Shown here piece by piece: positions 44,934 to 54,164 of a stretch of 64,000 bases of DNA (position 1 is the stretch's first letter; every line of letters begins with the position of its first letter). The position numbers and the translations under genes were made by a program. This DNA comes from a virus: the IMG/VR virus record IMGVR_UViG_3300026483_000005, positions 1 through 64,000 of that record. One strand, written 5' to 3'. The notes under the pieces are model-generated. The model saw nothing but the letters and a program-made list of their open reading frames with translations. It ran no database searches and was not told the origin of the DNA.

Positions 44934-46412
44934 ATGCCGATAGATAATCACATTCTAAATGTAATAGAACACTCATTGGAATTAGACACAATAAAGTTTG
45001 ATGCACATGGTGAAGATGAGGGTGGACAGAAAATGAGCCATGAAATAGGAGGTCCTATTCCAATGGTAGTTATTAATGGAGCTTCATTTACGGGACAAGA
45101 TGTTAAGAGATTTGAAATTGATTGTAGTACTAAAATTCCTAAATTAGCCCTAACTATAATAGACACTAGAGGAACCTTTGATGCGGATCAAATTCCAAGA
45201 GATGGTGATGTCGTTTCAGTTAGAATTGCAGCAAGACAACAAGACACTTTTAAAGATATTAGAATAGATTTTGATATAGATGAAATAGGAGGCCCTGCTA
45301 CTGGCGATTTGAAAAAAGCCACTAGTGGCACTAAATTTTCTATACAGGGTACGATGAAAGTACCTACATTATATTCAGAAGGATGTGCTTCGTATGAAGG
45401 AACATCTAGAGAACAGATAGAAGAATTTGCTAATAATTTAAAACTAGGATTAGCAACTAACATTGATTCATCGGATGACGCAATGAAAGCACTTAATGCA
45501 TGTCAACCTAATATAGAATTTTTAAATAATTTAGTGGAACATTCATATGTCGGTGAAGATAGTTTTCAGACATATTGTATCGATCCTTATTATAATATAT
45601 GTTTCGTAGATATTAATGCTCTTTTAAATTCAGAAGATGGAATGGATGAAACACTTATTAACTTTGAAATAGATTTCGATGAAGATGGAGAAGAACAGAC
45701 TTCAAACGCAATAGGAATACCTAACATGCTAACTAACGCTTCGTCTATGAATTCTACTAATTCATTCATACAAAGCTATAACTTAGTTAACAATTCAGGC
45801 GGACTTTCTAAAAAGAACGGCTATAAAAGAAAAATGATATATTTTGAGAACGACTCTGTTGGTGTTGTTGCTCATGAAATAGAACCACTCGCTAGTGATA
45901 GTATGAAGGACATTGAGGAGCCGCTAAAGGGAAGAAGAGATGAAGACAGATATACTAAAGAGGTAAAATCAAAATACATGGGAAGGCTCCCTATTCAATC
46001 AGATGATATGCCAAATGTACATCTTAACTATTCATTTGCCGCATTAAGCAATCAACAGAATTTAGATGAAATGAATAAAATGCAGTTAGAAATAACCTTA
46101 AAGACATTTAATCCTGGAATTCATTTGTGGCAAAAAATACCTATTCAAATATTAAAAAGTGGGTTTACACAAATGACTGCACAGCAGGGTATAGGTGGCG
46201 ATAAAGATGAAAAGGGATTTGAAACAGAAAATGAAGAAGAAGTTGAAAGCGTAAATGATTTAAACGCAGATCAGGTTAAAGATGAATTTTTAACAGGTTA
46301 TTATGTAATAGGTGGAATTAAATACATATATAAGGAGTCTACTGGAATTATTCAAAAACTTACTCTATTAAGAAGAGAATGGCCGAGTAGATTAAATAAC
46401 GTTAAAGGATAA
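44934..46412 (+). CDS. Baseplate hub protein (T4 gp27 / P2 gpD-like)
   Basis: 492 aa. The N-terminal beta domain (VVINGASFTGQDVKRFEIDCS, then PKLALTIIDTRGTFDADQIPRDGDVVSVRI) is typical of hub proteins. TLYSEGCASYEGTSREQIEEFANNLKLGLATN is the classical hub segment, and later NCFVDIN-type strands fit the second barrel. It is followed two genes later by a spike protein, the usual hub-spike pairing. It forms the trimeric centre of the baseplate. Long acidic inserts near residues 420-450 are unusual. Confidence 0.8.
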   Translation: MPIDNHILNVIEHSLELDTIKFDAHGEDEGGQKMSHEIGGPIPMVVINGASFTGQDVKRFEIDCSTKIPKLALTIIDTRGTFDADQIPRDGDVVSVRIAARQQDTFKDIRIDFDIDEIGGPATGDLKKATSGTKFSIQGTMKVPTLYSEGCASYEGTSREQIEEFANNLKLGLATNIDSSDDAMKALNACQPNIEFLNNLVEHSYVGEDSFQTYCIDPYYNICFVDINALLNSEDGMDETLINFEIDFDEDGEEQTSNAIGIPNMLTNASSMNSTNSFIQSYNLVNNSGGLSKKNGYKRKMIYFENDSVGVVAHEIEPLASDSMKDIEEPLKGRRDEDRYTKEVKSKYMGRLPIQSDDMPNVHLNYSFAALSNQQNLDEMNKMQLEITLKTFNPGIHLWQKIPIQILKSGFTQMTAQQGIGGDKDEKGFETENEEEVESVNDLNADQVKDEFLTGYYVIGGIKYIYKESTGIIQKLTLLRREWPSRLNNVKG

Positions 46413-46431
46413 TTAAACCCTATCAAATAAT

Positions 46432-46439
46432 AATATATA
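46432..46439 (+). promoter_or_regulatory. Late-promoter-like box AATATATA, 4 bases before ATG
   Basis: It ends 4 bases before the ATG at 46444, the same spacing as at 486, 33422 and 36759. Confidence 0.45.
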
Positions 46440-46443
46440 CTAT

Positions 46444-47700
46444 ATGTCAGATTTTAAAAGTAAATTAGATTTTCAAAAAGGTAAATTAGCACAGTCGCCA
46501 TATCAGGATCCGACTTTTTTATCGTTTGTTATATTATTTAACGTAAGCGATCATACTAATTCGCCTCTATTATCTGGAGCGGCCGAAGAATTCTACGTTA
46601 ATCAATTAGGAGCTACAAAAAAGCCGCCGGAGTCAGCTAAAAAAAGTAGCAAAGACACTAATAGATTATCTGCACTTAGTTCAAGTGCTTCTGCGGGATC
46701 AACTAAATTCTATGAAGAAAGATTAGATGCTCTAGTTAAATTTAAAAAGGCATTACTAGACATAAATAGAAATACACCGTGGTTTTTCCAAGGATTACAG
46801 GGTGTTGATAGAGCAATTACAAATTTTAATCCTACTACTCCATATTACGGAGGCGATGATGCTAAGTTAACACTAAGCTGTTTAGAATCTATTAACCTTA
46901 GAGTTTCTGGTCTTATGCACCTTTATAGAAAAGCAGTGTTTGACGAAGTTAAATGGAATTGGATTTTACCTGAAAACTTAAGAAAGTTTTCAATGATAGT
47001 ATATGTTACTGAGGTTAGAAAGATCCAAAACATGTCTAAAATTACATTATCAGGGGTTCCTAAAAAGATAGACTTGGCTGCTATTAAGGGTTTTCCTGGA
47101 AATATGAAACCAAGCCTAGGAGTTGATAATTCAAACAAAGGTATATCAGGATCTGACAATAGACCCTTCTTTATGTTTAGATTCGGTGAATGTGAATTTG
47201 CCTTAAACACAGGTTCTGAAATATTTGGAGATCTTACTAAAAATCCAGGCGAACAGGCTAGACAAACTATTGAAATGCAATATGAAGTTGTAGATAGTAT
47301 GGATGCAAGAGTATTAAATGGAATTGTTTCTGATACTATACCTAACGCATTATCCCCAGCACATGATTCTGAAAATTATGAAGCTGATGGGATATTAGGT
47401 CTTTTAAAAGATAAGGCGCTAGCTAAACTTAAAGAAATAGGAGAAAGAGGTTTAAACGACCTGAACAGATTAGCAAGAGAAAAGAAAGATGAATTAGTTC
47501 AAGGTGCAAGGGACGGTATTAGAGGTAGAGTTCCTAATTTTGAAAACATATATCAAGACGCCTTACGAGGTGTTTCTGATGGAGTAGATAATATTGGTTC
47601 TAACATCGCAGAGAATGTATTTAATGTAGATACTAGTGCGACAGTAGGAGCTGCACTAAACGATGCAGCAGCCCAATCCCTTGGTAATATAAACGATTAA
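46444..47700 (+). CDS. Tail tube/baseplate structural protein
   Basis: 418 aa. A Ser/Lys-rich insert (residues ~55-85) separates a short N-terminus from a beta domain. The segment MIVYVTEVRKIQNMSK and the strand FFMFRFGECEFALNTGSEIFGDL are followed by helices to the end. Style and position suggest a tube-initiator or hub-adaptor protein such as T4 gp48/gp54; that assignment is tentative. Confidence 0.7.
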   Translation: MSDFKSKLDFQKGKLAQSPYQDPTFLSFVILFNVSDHTNSPLLSGAAEEFYVNQLGATKKPPESAKKSSKDTNRLSALSSSASAGSTKFYEERLDALVKFKKALLDINRNTPWFFQGLQGVDRAITNFNPTTPYYGGDDAKLTLSCLESINLRVSGLMHLYRKAVFDEVKWNWILPENLRKFSMIVYVTEVRKIQNMSKITLSGVPKKIDLAAIKGFPGNMKPSLGVDNSNKGISGSDNRPFFMFRFGECEFALNTGSEIFGDLTKNPGEQARQTIEMQYEVVDSMDARVLNGIVSDTIPNALSPAHDSENYEADGILGLLKDKALAKLKEIGERGLNDLNRLAREKKDELVQGARDGIRGRVPNFENIYQDALRGVSDGVDNIGSNIAENVFNVDTSATVGAALNDAAAQSLGNIND

Positions 47701-47703
47701 TAT

Positions 47704-48429
47704 ATGTCAACAGAAAAAGAATTAAATACTGATAATCTTAGAGACACTCATTGGTTAGGAGAAGTTATCGATAATGTCGATCCTCTTAAACTAGGTAGAT
47801 GTAAGGTTAAGGTCCTGGGTAAATATGATAATTTACCGGATGATGCTATTCCATGGGCAACTCCTATGAATAGAAATGCAGTAGGTTCACATCATGTTCC
47901 AAGAATAGGGGATATAGTTTCAGCTAGATTTGATAATGGAAATTTATATCATCCTGAATATTGGTTTCAAATAGAGCAGAATCTTTTTCTTAAAGAAGAT
48001 ATTTTAGATGGTGCAGGCAATGCTGAAAATGTAATCAGTTTAGTGTATGATGCTGAAAGAAACGTAAGAATTTATCACTCAGAAGAAGATGGTCTTGTAA
48101 TTACCAGAGGATTTGGCGCAAAAGAAAGACCTATAATTCAAATCGACGAAGTAGGTGATATTAAAATTTCTACGGACGATAGAATATTCATAGATTCAGG
48201 AGACGTATATTTAAGTAATACAGGTGAAAGTGGAGAAGATACTTCAGAACCCGCTGTAAGGGGTAAATCACTAGAAGCATGGTTAGACGAGTATTTAACT
48301 CTTTTTGAAAACCATATACATCCAACCGGAGTTGGTCCATCAGGAACTGCGGTTTCATTACCTCCTACCCCATCGGGTGTTGCATCTTTGAAAAGTAAAC
48401 ACCCTGATTATCAACAAGAAAATAAATAA
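47704..48429 (+). CDS. Baseplate central spike (gp5/gpV-like), no lysozyme domain
   Basis: 241 aa. HWLGEVIDNVDPLKLGRCKVKVLGKYD followed by IPWATPM and VPRIGDIVSARFDNGNLYHPEYW is the OB-fold base of phage spikes. A beta-helix-like section follows. NHIHPTGVGPSG near residue 215 matches the tip region of spikes, with an HxH pair that can bind iron at the apex, as in P2 gpV. T4 gp5 carries a lysozyme domain; this protein is too short for one. Confidence 0.85.
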   Translation: MSTEKELNTDNLRDTHWLGEVIDNVDPLKLGRCKVKVLGKYDNLPDDAIPWATPMNRNAVGSHHVPRIGDIVSARFDNGNLYHPEYWFQIEQNLFLKEDILDGAGNAENVISLVYDAERNVRIYHSEEDGLVITRGFGAKERPIIQIDEVGDIKISTDDRIFIDSGDVYLSNTGESGEDTSEPAVRGKSLEAWLDEYLTLFENHIHPTGVGPSGTAVSLPPTPSGVASLKSKHPDYQQENK

Positions 48430-48431
48430 GA

Positions 48432-50150
48432 ATGGCTGCAGATTGGACTAATTTTATTAGTGAAGTAGAAGGATTTCTTTTAAGCGCACCTACTGCCCCA
48501 CCGACTAGTGCCGCAGAATTCGGTAAATTATTAGCCACACAATATACGATTGATGTTAAAAAAGGTTCTGGTCCTAATGCAACGTGTATTCCAGGAATGG
48601 CACCTCATGAATCATCACCCGGGGAGAGTGCATTCATAGCAAGCTATGAACATTGGTTCACTGACCTTTTTGAAAAAGGAGAACCTGTCATGGAAACACC
48701 AGACACCGAAGAAAAGAAAATAGGAATTGCAACATGGTTGGCGAGTGCAGCTGGCGCAGCTTCCAGGTTAAGTATTGCAGGAAAAGACAATGATCCTGAA
48801 TATAATAAACTAGAAGGTGAAATTTCAGGAGGTATACAATACGAGCCAACTGAAGAGCTTGACAAGTATCTGGAAGAGTTTAAGGATGACGAAGCAGAAA
48901 ACCTATATAGATTTAAATTCTTCGAGTTTCATCGCTTAGATGGTAAAGAAACCGGCGATGAATTAGCTAGAATATTTGCAACAAGATTATTAATGCAATT
49001 TGAGGATATTTCTGACGGAGATAAAAGATGGGATTTTTGGCACTGGGCGACTTGGATGGGAACTAATGAAATTAGAAGCAATTCCACAGCTGGGGTTGGC
49101 GGTTCAGGATTTAGTAATCAAGACATTCAGCAGATGAACAATAACAGGAAGGCAGCCATATCTACACTAAAGGGATTAGACTGGGGTTGGCAATCATTTA
49201 AATCTTCCTCGGGTGTTTCAATAAATAATAATAATAGAAATTATGATGGTGAATTTCATCTACTAGTTTCTAAATATGTAATTGATGAAATAAAGAAGTG
49301 CCATCCAACTGTAGATAGCGATGGAAAGTTTTTATACAGTGAGGAAACCGCATTAAAGAAAGATTCTATACAAGCTATTAAATATCCATGGCCCTTTGAT
49401 ACTACATTACCCGTAGGATATGAAGAAATGGAACCTGCCGAAAAATTAAAAGTAAGATATCCATTTAAATTAACTAATTTAAAAATACAGGAGCCTTTTG
49501 ATGAAAATAATAAAATGCCACCTGCATTAACTCAGTATGTTATTACAGAATTTACATGGAACGGTAAACAAGACTATGGTTTTAAAAAAAATAAAGTTAA
49601 ACCCGTTTTTCTAGAAGATGAATTAAGAAAAAAATGGCAAGGATGTCCTCTTACTGAAAACGACGAAACACAGGATTCTATTGTGAATATAGATATGTCT
49701 AAAACGGGAACTTTAGCTAAGCAAATTAGAAATACTTTAATAGTAGAAATGGGAATTGAAGCTGCAATGTTAGCAGAAGGTGGAAGTAAAGATGATCCAT
49801 ATAAAGAACTTGCAAAGGCAACTCTTAAATATTGGAAAGATGCAACAATACAGCCATTTGCAACTGATCCCCCGACACCACCATGTTTATCTGTTCCTCC
49901 TTTAGGCGGAAAATACATAGGAGTTAGTTACGGAAATCAAAGGAAATTAGCAGATAATTTAAGAAGAGCTCTTAATTCAGGTAAAGATTATGGATTAGAT
50001 AGGGAAGGTGCAGCCAATGCAGTGGCTAAAGCACTTGCATATTCTTATTTTACGCATCTTAGTGAAATGAAATTTATTTATATGGGTGGTATACCAGTTC
50101 CTACTGTTCCTTACGTTCCAATGATAGGATTTGACGCCACCGTAATTTGA
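48432..50150 (+). CDS. Large baseplate/tail-associated protein, unknown function
   Basis: 572 aa. It starts two bases after the spike gene and is probably co-expressed with it. The sequence is mixed alpha/beta with many Trp in the middle (RWDFWHWATWMG, GLDWGWQSF). The C-terminus (KYIGVSYGNQRKLADNLRRALN, then a Pro-rich end VPTVPYVPMIG) resembles termini of particle proteins. No peptidase or glycosidase motif was recognised, so a structural role near the spike is the best guess. Confidence 0.65.
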   Translation: MAADWTNFISEVEGFLLSAPTAPPTSAAEFGKLLATQYTIDVKKGSGPNATCIPGMAPHESSPGESAFIASYEHWFTDLFEKGEPVMETPDTEEKKIGIATWLASAAGAASRLSIAGKDNDPEYNKLEGEISGGIQYEPTEELDKYLEEFKDDEAENLYRFKFFEFHRLDGKETGDELARIFATRLLMQFEDISDGDKRWDFWHWATWMGTNEIRSNSTAGVGGSGFSNQDIQQMNNNRKAAISTLKGLDWGWQSFKSSSGVSINNNNRNYDGEFHLLVSKYVIDEIKKCHPTVDSDGKFLYSEETALKKDSIQAIKYPWPFDTTLPVGYEEMEPAEKLKVRYPFKLTNLKIQEPFDENNKMPPALTQYVITEFTWNGKQDYGFKKNKVKPVFLEDELRKKWQGCPLTENDETQDSIVNIDMSKTGTLAKQIRNTLIVEMGIEAAMLAEGGSKDDPYKELAKATLKYWKDATIQPFATDPPTPPCLSVPPLGGKYIGVSYGNQRKLADNLRRALNSGKDYGLDREGAANAVAKALAYSYFTHLSEMKFIYMGGIPVPTVPYVPMIGFDATVI

Positions 50151-50156
50151 TATATA
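50149..50156 (+). promoter_or_regulatory. Late-promoter-like box GATATATA before the S1-repeat gene
   Basis: It overlaps the stop codon of the preceding gene and lies 41 bases before the ATG at 50198. Confidence 0.5.
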
Positions 50157-50197
50157 ACTAGTAAAACATACATTAACCCTTTTAAAAAACAAAGTAA

Positions 50198-51526
50198 ATG
50201 TCAACAAAGACAACTCAAAAACAAAAGAGACCAAGACTCTCGACAACTACACAGCTTACAGAAGCTAACCAAGAAACAGAAGTTAAAGTAGAAACTTCAT
50301 TAAACGCCGCAACCCCGGAAAAACCAACTCCCGGTCCAGATACAAATTATATGGATGAAAACGGAGAATTCATGTGGGACCAATATGAGGCAACATGTGT
50401 AACTAAGCTTAGGAAACCCAATCCACATATTAAAACACCTAAAGGTGTAAAGGTATATAGCAGAGAATCATACGCCCAAGAACTATTTGACCTAATGGAA
50501 GGTCATTCACTAACTTCAAATACTTTATATTCTTTACAATTAGGAGCTAGCTATACTGGAAAGGTGTATGCAGTTGATTCCGAATGGGCATCAATTGATG
50601 TAGGATATAGAGAATTAATCTATGTAGATTTATCAAGAGAAACTACAGAAGTAAGAGAACTTCTAAAACAAGGAGTTGAAGTCGATGTTCAATTGATCGC
50701 CGATACTTCAATGAATGTCAAGAAATATATGATAGGTTCTGTGACTGAAGGTCTTAAGACTAAAGTTATTAAAGAAATCGTAGCATCTATTGACGATGGA
50801 AATACAGCATATAGTGGTATTGTTTCTAAAATGATTCCAGGTGGAGGATATATTGTTCAAGTTCAAGGAATTGATTGCTTTATGCCAGGTTCTTTAGCTG
50901 GTGTAAATAAATTGCATGACTTTGAATCAATCATCGACACGGAAATGTATGTAGTACCTGTAAGTTATTCGGAAGAAAAAGGAACTGTGGTAGTTTCACA
51001 TAGAGCATATTTAAGAGCTCTTATTCCTAATACACTCAAAACAATACAAGAAGATATTACAGTTGAAAGAACAGGTCACGTTACTGGTTCTGCAAAATAC
51101 GGCGTATTCGTTGAGTTTGAAGGATGTTTAACTGGTATGATTCACGTTAACGACTTAGATACTGAAACTTCAAAGGCACATAGAGATAGATCTTTAGAGC
51201 CAGGAACAGAGATTAAATTCTATGTTAAAGAAGTTATTAATGAAAGAAAAATTACACTTGTTCAAGGTTCTCCTGCTGAAAAGAAAGTAGATCCATGGGA
51301 AGGTATTTCTTCAAGATATACTAAGAAAACTGAAGTGGTAGGAAAGGTAAAATCTACTAAAGACTATGGTTTATTTGTAGAAATAGAAGAAGGTGTAGTA
51401 GGACTCTTACATGTATCTGAATTCCCTGAAAACATAGATATTAAAGACATATCAAAAGGTGCAGATATTACTGTTCAAGTGATCAGAGTTGAAGAAGACA
51501 CTAGAAAAGTATTCCTTAAACTATAA
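50198..51526 (+). CDS. Four-repeat S1 RNA-binding protein (ribosomal protein bS1-like)
   Basis: 442 aa. After a ~50-residue Thr/Lys/Gln-rich tail and a ~60-residue linker come four OB-fold S1 repeats: ~116-185, 204-272, 288-357 and 377-442. The last two are most typical (GHVTGSAKYGVFVEFEGCLTGMIHV; GKVKSTKDYGLFVEIEEGVVGLLHVSE). Host bS1 has six repeats and brings mRNA to the 30S subunit. A four-repeat phage copy without nuclease domain may bind phage mRNA or replace bS1. It is flanked by structural genes and ends at a strong terminator. RNA protection is an alternative role. Confidence 0.88.
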   Translation: MSTKTTQKQKRPRLSTTTQLTEANQETEVKVETSLNAATPEKPTPGPDTNYMDENGEFMWDQYEATCVTKLRKPNPHIKTPKGVKVYSRESYAQELFDLMEGHSLTSNTLYSLQLGASYTGKVYAVDSEWASIDVGYRELIYVDLSRETTEVRELLKQGVEVDVQLIADTSMNVKKYMIGSVTEGLKTKVIKEIVASIDDGNTAYSGIVSKMIPGGGYIVQVQGIDCFMPGSLAGVNKLHDFESIIDTEMYVVPVSYSEEKGTVVVSHRAYLRALIPNTLKTIQEDITVERTGHVTGSAKYGVFVEFEGCLTGMIHVNDLDTETSKAHRDRSLEPGTEIKFYVKEVINERKITLVQGSPAEKKVDPWEGISSRYTKKTEVVGKVKSTKDYGLFVEIEEGVVGLLHVSEFPENIDIKDISKGADITVQVIRVEEDTRKVFLKL

Positions 51527-51550
51527 TCAAATCTATAATTTAGTTGAAAG

Positions 51551-51572
51551 AGCCCGATCACTCGGGCTTTTT
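51551..51572 (+). terminator. Intrinsic terminator after the S1-repeat gene
   Basis: AGCCCGA (51551-51557), loop TCAC, TCGGGCT (51562-51568), then T run. Confidence 0.88.
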
Positions 51573-51595
51573 CACGTTATAGTGTATCTAACAGA

Positions 51596-51603
51596 GATAT
51601 ATA
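51596..51603 (+). promoter_or_regulatory. Late-promoter-like box GATATATA after the terminator
   Basis: 28 bases before the ATG at 51632 and 24 bases after the terminator's T run, restarting transcription. Confidence 0.5.
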
Positions 51604-51631
51604 AACCAACTTAAGTTATATAATTACGTAA

Positions 51632-52927
51632 ATGAATAATATTAATAATTCAGACATATTAAAGAATGCACTGGTAGGTGTTGAATTTGAATTTTATTCT
51701 AACAAGGATATCGATACGACTGCTAAAGAGTTAGCGGGTCTTTTAGGTAAAAAGATTAGAGTAGAAGCAAAGGCGCATAGTGATTTTGAAGTTACAAGAG
51801 ATGAGTTTAAAATTGAACCTGATATGTCAGGTGGTGAAAAACTAATGGAACTCGTAACAGGCGCACAGCCGTATTATGCTGCAAGGATGATGATTATTAA
51901 AGTATGTAAATGGATAGAAGAAAATGGATATACGAATGATAGAAGTTCTATTCACTTAAACCTTTCTTTCGATACAGATAAAATAGAAAATAAACATAGA
52001 ATATCTAAGATGAATGTTCTTAAATTTATTTTAGATTTTAAAGAAAGTCAAGTCTTTAAGTTTTTTCCTGAAAGAAAAGATTCTGCATACGCAAAATCAA
52101 TTAAATTCGTTTTACCTAAGTCAGATACTTATTTCTATGATGGATTAAATATTACTCCTAGTAATTTCATATATCCTGATTCTAAATATTACGGAATTAA
52201 CTTTGAAAAAAGACATAAGAATTATTTAGAATTTAGATATCTCGGTGGAAAAGATTGGGAAAAGAAAACTTCTAAGATTCTACAAATGCTAGATCTTTTT
52301 ATAACTCAACTATGGAATAGCACGGGTAATGTTCAATTTAACAATCTTAATTCAATAGAGCTTAGAAAAATTCTTGCTAAGAATGAAAGAGTTATAAAGG
52401 CTAGAAAAGATTGGAAAACCATTAATACAGGTTGGAATCAAGATGTTAAATTAACGGTTGATTTAAATGACAATGAAAAGATAATAGATTTACACTGGCC
52501 TAATATTAGAGAAAGAGTTCTTAGATTATTTACACATGGTGAATTAACAAAAGGGCATATTAACTATGATGCCGACAATGGTGTAATTCAAGTTGATCAT
52601 GGTAACTTATCATATTGTGTAGAATTAGAAGGATATGAATTTGTAAGATGTTCTTTGAGAGGAGAATTCACAAATTGTGATTTCTTCGGATGTGACATAA
52701 ATGGATCTGACATACATACGTGTAATTTCTATCAATCTACACAGGTTAATTCATCTAAATTAGAAAGTTCATACGTTCACCAGTCTTGTGTATTAAAAGA
52801 CTGTTACATATACGGAAATGGAATAATGAAAGGGACGATGCAAGGAGGTATATTTAGAGACGGTAAATACGATAAAAGAACTGCAAAGTTTGACAACACT
52901 GAAAAAATACTTTATACGGAAGTTTAA
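51632..52927 (+). CDS. Amidoligase-like domain fused to pentapeptide-like repeats
   Basis: 431 aa. VGVEFEFYSN (15-24), the EPDMSGGEKLMELVTG segment and SSIHLNLSFD correspond to the opening Glu motif, the Asp...Glu-Leu-Val segment and the H-x-N/H strand of the amidoligase (COOH-NH2 ligase, glutamine-synthetase-like) family. From ~325 the sequence switches to short repeats (LEGYEFVRCSLRGEFTNCDF, then GCDINGSDIHTCNF) typical of pentapeptide right-handed helices. Amidoligases ligate amines to carboxyl groups, often on peptides. The fusion suggests a tethered or scaffolded enzyme. The domain assignment is by motif and moderately sure. Confidence 0.65.
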   Translation: MNNINNSDILKNALVGVEFEFYSNKDIDTTAKELAGLLGKKIRVEAKAHSDFEVTRDEFKIEPDMSGGEKLMELVTGAQPYYAARMMIIKVCKWIEENGYTNDRSSIHLNLSFDTDKIENKHRISKMNVLKFILDFKESQVFKFFPERKDSAYAKSIKFVLPKSDTYFYDGLNITPSNFIYPDSKYYGINFEKRHKNYLEFRYLGGKDWEKKTSKILQMLDLFITQLWNSTGNVQFNNLNSIELRKILAKNERVIKARKDWKTINTGWNQDVKLTVDLNDNEKIIDLHWPNIRERVLRLFTHGELTKGHINYDADNGVIQVDHGNLSYCVELEGYEFVRCSLRGEFTNCDFFGCDINGSDIHTCNFYQSTQVNSSKLESSYVHQSCVLKDCYIYGNGIMKGTMQGGIFRDGKYDKRTAKFDNTEKILYTEV

Positions 52928-52943
52928 AAATAACTAAAACAAA

Positions 52944-53777
52944 ATGAGTGATAATATAATAGGTAATAATAGCCACTTAGATAAACCTACATGGGATGAT
53001 AATAAATGCTTTAACGACTTTGTAAATGAGTTGGCATCGGAAGTAACAGGGTCTTGTATGATTCCTATGAATCTTCCAAAATCAGAAGTAGAGAATATTG
53101 TCAAGAGAGCAAAGAAATGGTTCTATAAAAATTACGAGTATTCGATGAAAGAAAACTTTATGGTTTTACCTAAAGAACTTTTTAAGTCTAATCTTTTTAA
53201 ATCTAGAAGATGCTTTACTCTTCCAAAGATGGATCCAGTTACAGGTGGTGGAGAAGTTTATTCAGTATATGGATGTTTTGAAACTGGATCAAAGTATGCA
53301 GGTGGAACAGATATTAGATTTTCACAAGGTGATTTTGCTATCGAAAGAATGATGTATACTGGAATGTTCAGTGGAGATGGTGTAGTAGATGCCGCAGAGA
53401 ACCTTCAATATTATGTGGTTAATGAAAGTTTCTTTGATATGGCTAGACAAATTCTAGAAAACCCCATTGGCTATCACTATAACCAACTAACACATGAGAT
53501 TAAATTTACTGGAGAAACCCCTAACAGAGATATTATATTAGAAGTATATGAAACAATTCCAGAGTGTGCATTATTTGAAGATGAAGCATTCTTTAGATAT
53601 TGTGCTGCAAAGATTAAAATTTCATTAGGACAAAAGTTAAGTATATTTGGTTTTGCTTTACCTGGAAATATTGAAGTCAATGCAGACGCAATTCAGGGTT
53701 TAGGTGAAGGAGAACTGGAAGCAGTGATTGAAGAAATAAAAACAGATGAAGGCACCGATTGGATGATGCATTCTTAA
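52944..53777 (+). CDS. Structural protein, neck/tail candidate
   Basis: 277 aa. An N-terminal helical part includes VENIVKRAKKWFYKNYEYSM, then beta-rich sequence (RRCFTLPKMDPVTGGGEVYSVYG). The C-terminus is acidic (GEGELEAVIEEIKTDEGTDW). It lies between the amidoligase-like gene and gp25, so a wedge or neck role is likely, but no T4 counterpart is evident. Confidence 0.65.
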   Translation: MSDNIIGNNSHLDKPTWDDNKCFNDFVNELASEVTGSCMIPMNLPKSEVENIVKRAKKWFYKNYEYSMKENFMVLPKELFKSNLFKSRRCFTLPKMDPVTGGGEVYSVYGCFETGSKYAGGTDIRFSQGDFAIERMMYTGMFSGDGVVDAAENLQYYVVNESFFDMARQILENPIGYHYNQLTHEIKFTGETPNRDIILEVYETIPECALFEDEAFFRYCAAKIKISLGQKLSIFGFALPGNIEVNADAIQGLGEGELEAVIEEIKTDEGTDWMMHS

Positions 53778-53780
53778 TAG

Positions 53781-53788
53781 AATATATA
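53781..53788 (+). promoter_or_regulatory. Late-promoter-like box AATATATA, 5 bases before ATG
   Basis: It ends 5 bases before the gp25 ATG at 53794 and heads the wedge gene run. Confidence 0.45.
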
Positions 53789-53793
53789 GTTAA

Positions 53794-54147
53794 ATGGAGT
53801 TTTATATAAAAGCAAAAGGAGATCCTGGATTCGATCCAAGCAAATTAGAAATTAGTTCTGAATTAGCTAGGTTGATGACGCAGATAGAAACTGTTCTTTT
53901 TACGAGAAGAGGAGATGTTTTAGGTGATCCTGAATTCGGAGCTAATTTAGAAGACTATGTATATTCATTAAGTTATAATGACTATTTATTAAAAAAAGTA
54001 GTTGCAGAACAGATTTATAAATATGTTCCTTTAGCTAGAAAATTTAACGTAACTGTTGATGTTGATTTCACAAAAGAAGTTGACAGACATGCAGTGTTTG
54101 TAGATATAAGAATTGATAATAGATATCAACTTGGAGTTTACGTATAA
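53794..54147 (+). CDS. Baseplate wedge protein gp25 (GPW/gp25 family)
   Basis: 117 aa. IETVLFTRRGDVLGDPEFGANLEDYVYSL (residues ~30-58) is the defining block of the GPW/gp25 lysozyme-like fold. gp25 joins wedge proteins gp6 and gp53 and helps to start the sheath. Length is normal (T4 gp25 is 132 aa). The gene is followed at once by a gp6/J-like gene, the standard order in contractile tails and related secretion systems. Confidence 0.93.
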   Translation: MEFYIKAKGDPGFDPSKLEISSELARLMTQIETVLFTRRGDVLGDPEFGANLEDYVYSLSYNDYLLKKVVAEQIYKYVPLARKFNVTVDVDFTKEVDRHAVFVDIRIDNRYQLGVYV

Positions 54148-54164
54148 TAAAACTAAAAATAAAA

